Part shown: positions 6,629-8,933 of the stretch, piece by piece
Layout: each line of letters opens with the position of its first letter
Position numbering within the stretch: the stretch's first letter is position 1
Assembly: GCA_947462945.1 (NCBI GenBank)
Contig: CANHTE010000031.1
Location: forward strand, 1 to 8,933
Direction of reading: 5' to 3'
Source: Acetobacteraceae bacterium
Lineage (GTDB): Bacteria; Pseudomonadota; Alphaproteobacteria; Acetobacterales; Acetobacteraceae
Length of the DNA: 8,933 nt
The notes under the pieces: generated by a model
What the model was told of the DNA's origin: nothing
The model's input: the letters and a program-made list of their open reading frames with translations, nothing else
Database searches by the model: none
Translations under genes and position numbers: made by a program

Positions 6629-7459
6629 TTACCGGGCGCCGATCAGCTTGCGGCGCACCTTGCCCGAGAGCCAGTCAATCGCCGCCACCATCAGAACCAT
6701 CAGGATGATGATGAAAGCCACCTCATCCCAATGGCGCACACGAATGCGCTCGGCGATCTGAAGCCCAATGCCGCCCGCGCCCACCACGCCCAGAATGGTG
6801 GCCGAGCGCGTGTTGCTTTCGAAGAAATACAGCGCATGGCCCAGCATGATGGGCGCCACCTGCGGCAGGATGCCAAAGCGCATGAGGAGCGTGGGCGAAC
6901 CACCGGCGGCGGCGATGCCCTCGACCTGCTTCTTCTCGGCATTCTCGATCGCTTCGGCATAGAGCTTGGCCAGCACGGCGATATCGGCCGTGGCAATCGC
7001 CAGCACGCCGGCCAGCGGGCCGAGACCCACGGCGCGCACATAGGCCAGCGCCCAGATCAGCTGGTCCACACCCCGGAAGCCGTCAAACACCCGCCGCAGC
7101 GAGAAGCGGAACAGCGTGTTCGTGACCACGTTGTTGGCGCCCAGGAAACCCAAGGGCAGCGCGATCAGTGCCGCGATGAAGGTGCCCAGGAAAGCCATGG
7201 CCAGGCTCTCCGCCAGGCCTTGCAGGATTTCCACCCATTGCTCACCAGGGGAGGGCGGGATCATCAGCCGTGTGATGACCAGCAGCCCGTTCAGCCCATT
7301 CCACATCCGCTGTGGCGAGACCTCGAACCACCAAAGCGTGCCCACCAGCCAGGTGAGGAAAGCGAGGCCACCCAGGATGCGCAGCACCTGCCCGCGTGGC
7401 GAGGGGCCAAAGGCGCGCGGGACGCGCGCCTGCCAGGAAGAAATTTCCACGGGGGTCAT
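6629..7459 (-). CDS. phnE: Phosphonate-type ABC transporter permease (second PhnE-like subunit)
   Basis: A 276-residue inner-membrane permease. Hydrophobic segments lie at about 25-45, 80-105, 138-165, 215-235 and 246-263. The cytoplasmic coupling loop for the ATPase runs from about 176 to 202 (GIAAAGGSPTLLMRFGILPQ), with the A-G-x(n)-LP layout of the EAA motif. The block VVGAGGIGLQI (225-235) and the preceding NTRSATILG are typical of PhnE. The ATG overlaps the stop of the upstream permease gene (ATGA), and GAGGTGG at the end of that gene can act as its ribosome binding site. It is the last gene of the operon, followed by a hairpin. It probably forms a heterodimeric channel with the upstream permease for phosphonate, phosphite or a related oxyanion ester. 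The ligand cannot be decided here. Confidence 0.92.
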   Translation of the reverse strand: MTPVEISSWQARVPRAFGPSPRGQVLRILGGLAFLTWLVGTLWWFEVSPQRMWNGLNGLLVITRLMIPPSPGEQWVEILQGLAESLAMAFLGTFIAALIALPLGFLGANNVVTNTLFRFSLRRVFDGFRGVDQLIWALAYVRAVGLGPLAGVLAIATADIAVLAKLYAEAIENAEKKQVEGIAAAGGSPTLLMRFGILPQVAPIMLGHALYFFESNTRSATILGVVGAGGIGLQIAERIRVRHWDEVAFIIILMVLMVAAIDWLSGKVRRKLIGAR

Positions 7460-8340
7460 GCCACCACCTCAATCACGCGCCGCCGCAGGCGTTCGGACGC
7501 CAGGTCAATCACCATGACGGAGAGAATGACCAGCAGGATGATGGCGCTGATCTCCTCATAATAATTGAAGGAAATCACCTTGTAGAGTTCCTCGCCGATG
7601 CCGCCCGCGCCGACAAAGCCGATGACGCTGGCCGAACGCAGATTGATCTCGAAGCGCAGCATGGCGTAGCTGAGCAGGTCAGGCAGGGCGGCCGGCAGCA
7701 CGGCGAAGCGGCAGGCTTCATACCAGGTCCCGCCTGAGGCGCGGACGCCGTCCCAGGGGCGCATTTCCACATTCTCCATCGCATCGGCGAAAAGCTTGCC
7801 CAGGGCACCCGCCGTATGCAGCGCAATGGCCAGGATGCCGGCCAGCGCGCCCACGCCGAAAGCCCAGACGAAGATCAGCGCAAAGACGATCTCGGGCACG
7901 GTGCGCGTCGCTTCCAGCAGGCGGCGCGCGCCCTGAAAGGCCCAGGCCGGCGCGCCCAGGTTCTTGGCGGCGGGAAAGGCCAGCAGCAACCCCACGACGG
8001 CGCCGCCCAATGTGGCGAGGGCCGCCATCTGCGCCGTTTCAAACAGGAGGAGCGCCCAGGTATCCAGGCGGTAGAACCAGAAGGCGAGGCTGCCCTCGGT
8101 CTCCACACTGGCAAACAGCTTGGACCATTCCAGTGAGGGCGCGATGCGTGAGAAATACTCGCCGATGCGCGGCACGCCGGCGGCGAGGGAGCTTGGATAG
8201 AATTCGCTGGTCCAGGCGGCCAGCAACAGGCAGGCGGCCAGCACGCCCAGGCCGATCATCGTCGTGACGCGGCGCTGCCGCCGCAAATCTCGAAAGGCGG
8301 CGTCCTGCATGCTGACGCCCGGGCTGATACTCAAGGTCAT
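7456..8340 (-). CDS. phnE: Phosphonate-type ABC transporter permease (first PhnE-like subunit)
   Basis: A 294-residue inner-membrane permease, distinct in sequence from the second one but with the same plan. A first membrane helix lies at about 25-43, followed by a periplasmic stretch to about 92. Core helices are at about 94-122, 150-175, 235-250 and 264-280. The EAA-type ATPase-contact loop is GVRASGGTWYEACRFAVLPA (198-217). NLRSASVIGFVGAGGIGEEL (233-252) is the conserved PhnE C-terminal block. The start at 8340 shares one base with the stop of the binding-protein gene (TGATG) and no clear ribosome binding site precedes it, so reinitiation after the upstream gene is likely. A second ATG at 8310 is possible but also lacks a good site. 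The 3' end overlaps the next permease gene. Confidence 0.92.
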   Translation of the reverse strand: MTLSISPGVSMQDAAFRDLRRQRRVTTMIGLGVLAACLLLAAWTSEFYPSSLAAGVPRIGEYFSRIAPSLEWSKLFASVETEGSLAFWFYRLDTWALLLFETAQMAALATLGGAVVGLLLAFPAAKNLGAPAWAFQGARRLLEATRTVPEIVFALIFVWAFGVGALAGILAIALHTAGALGKLFADAMENVEMRPWDGVRASGGTWYEACRFAVLPAALPDLLSYAMLRFEINLRSASVIGFVGAGGIGEELYKVISFNYYEEISAIILLVILSVMVIDLASERLRRRVIEVVA

Positions 8341-8933
8341 CAGGAGCGCCGCCGCCGTGCTGCCGCTTCCTCGCGGCGCATTTCGACGAAGACTTCATAG
8401 TCGCTGTGCCGCACTTCGCGGAAGCCGGCGCCGGTCCCGCGGGCGATCTGCTCGAAGACGGCGGGATTGGCGCGGGGCAGGGCCAAATAGAAGCGGATGA
8501 TGTCCTCGCGGAATTCCGGCGGCAGGTCGGTGCGGATGGTGAGCGGGCCGTTCTGGATGGGCCGGGATTGCCAGATGATCCGCACATCGGACATGCGCAG
8601 CATGCCCTTTTCGACCATGGCCCGCGTATTGCCGCGGGTGAACCCCTCATTGATATCGCCCATGCCCGAGGCCCAGGTCATCGCCGCGTCATATTGGCGC
8701 TGCAGCATGGCAACGACCGCCTGCTCATGCCCACCGCCGAAGCCGGTGCGACCAAAGAACTGCCCCGGCTCCACGCCAATGCCCGACCGGCGCAGTTCGA
8801 AGCGCGGGATAAGATAGCCCGAGGCGGAATTGGGATCAGCCCAGGCCAGGCTGCGTCCGCGCATCTGCTCCAGATTGGCGATGCCGCTATCCGCGCGGGC
8901 CAGCATGACCGAGACATAGCTGGTGGAGCCGTC
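8340..8933 (-). CDS. phnD: Phosphonate-type ABC transporter substrate-binding protein, C-terminal 197 residues, cut by right edge
   Basis: The frame is open from the right edge to a TGA at 8342-8340; the N-terminus with any export signal is outside the window. Visible residues begin DGSTSYVSVMLARADSGI. The family ligand-binding block follows, WADPNSASGYLIPRF (31-45), where Ser/Ala-Ser replaces the usual Ser-Thr pair of PhnD that binds the phosphonate group. GFGGGHEQAV (64-73) supplies the His that matches another PhnD ligand contact. GPLTIRTDLPPEFREDIIRF lies in the C-terminal lobe. The protein would sit in the periplasm and deliver ligand to the two permeases encoded immediately downstream. 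An ATG exists at 8906, but coding similarity continues upstream of it, so it is internal. The substrate could be phosphonate, phosphite or a phosphate ester; the altered ligand block leaves this open. Confidence 0.9.
   Translation of the reverse strand, partial: DGSTSYVSVMLARADSGIANLEQMRGRSLAWADPNSASGYLIPRFELRRSGIGVEPGQFFGRTGFGGGHEQAVVAMLQRQYDAAMTWASGMGDINEGFTRGNTRAMVEKGMLRMSDVRIIWQSRPIQNGPLTIRTDLPPEFREDIIRFYLALPRANPAVFEQIARGTGAGFREVRHSDYEVFVEMRREEAAARRRRS

Noticed and set aside
6614..7561. A plus-strand open frame of 315 codons rich in His, Gln and Arg
   Set aside because: Antisense to the PhnE-like permease; charged, repeat-free shadow composition and no family match.
1..8933. CRISPR arrays, tRNA or rRNA genes, insertion sequences, phage or plasmid genes
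   Set aside because: No spaced repeats, cloverleaf pattern, transposase motif or terminal inverted repeats were found; the window is almost completely filled by ordinary metabolic and transport genes.

Overview
This strongly GC-rich window reads like chromosomal DNA of an alphaproteobacterium. A member of the Acetobacteraceae (Roseomonas-like) or a related Rhodospirillales lineage is my guess. It rests on base composition, codon use, the Tat-exported superoxide dismutase and the mix of catabolic genes; it is an inference, not a database result. Eight genes and one gene fragment at each edge-type boundary are packed tightly: nine coding regions in all, seven complete and two cut by the window ends. 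No RNA gene, insertion sequence, phage gene or CRISPR array was seen.

Region 1 (1-3380, minus strand) is a three-gene operon read as glycerol kinase (glpK), then a PLP-dependent SelA/DgaE-like enzyme, then an AtuA-family (DUF1446) protein cut by the left edge. The first two overlap by ATGA at a small 21-bp-period duplication, and the third follows after 38 bases. The combination is unusual and its pathway is unknown.

Region 2 (3381-4673) begins with a 117-bp divergent promoter region containing a 17-bp imperfect palindrome. It then has a plus-strand M20-family amidohydrolase/aminoacylase. A perfect 12-bp-stem hairpin separates this from the converging next gene.

Region 3 (4725-6592) holds a minus-strand 3-hydroxyisobutyryl-CoA hydrolase (valine breakdown). 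Divergent from it is a plus-strand Fe/Mn superoxide dismutase with a Tat-like export signal, in which the usual gateway tyrosine is replaced by glutamine. A perfect 11-bp-stem hairpin ends this region.

Region 4 (6629-8933, minus strand) is a phosphonate-type ABC uptake operon: the substrate-binding protein (PhnD-like, N-terminus beyond the right edge), then two PhnE-like permeases. They are joined by TGATG and ATGA stop/start overlaps. The ATPase (PhnC-like) is not in view and probably lies to the right.

I see no strong evidence for a wholly new system. The most interesting items are the glpK/SelA-like/AtuA-like operon, the duplication at its first gene junction, and the altered superoxide dismutase active site.
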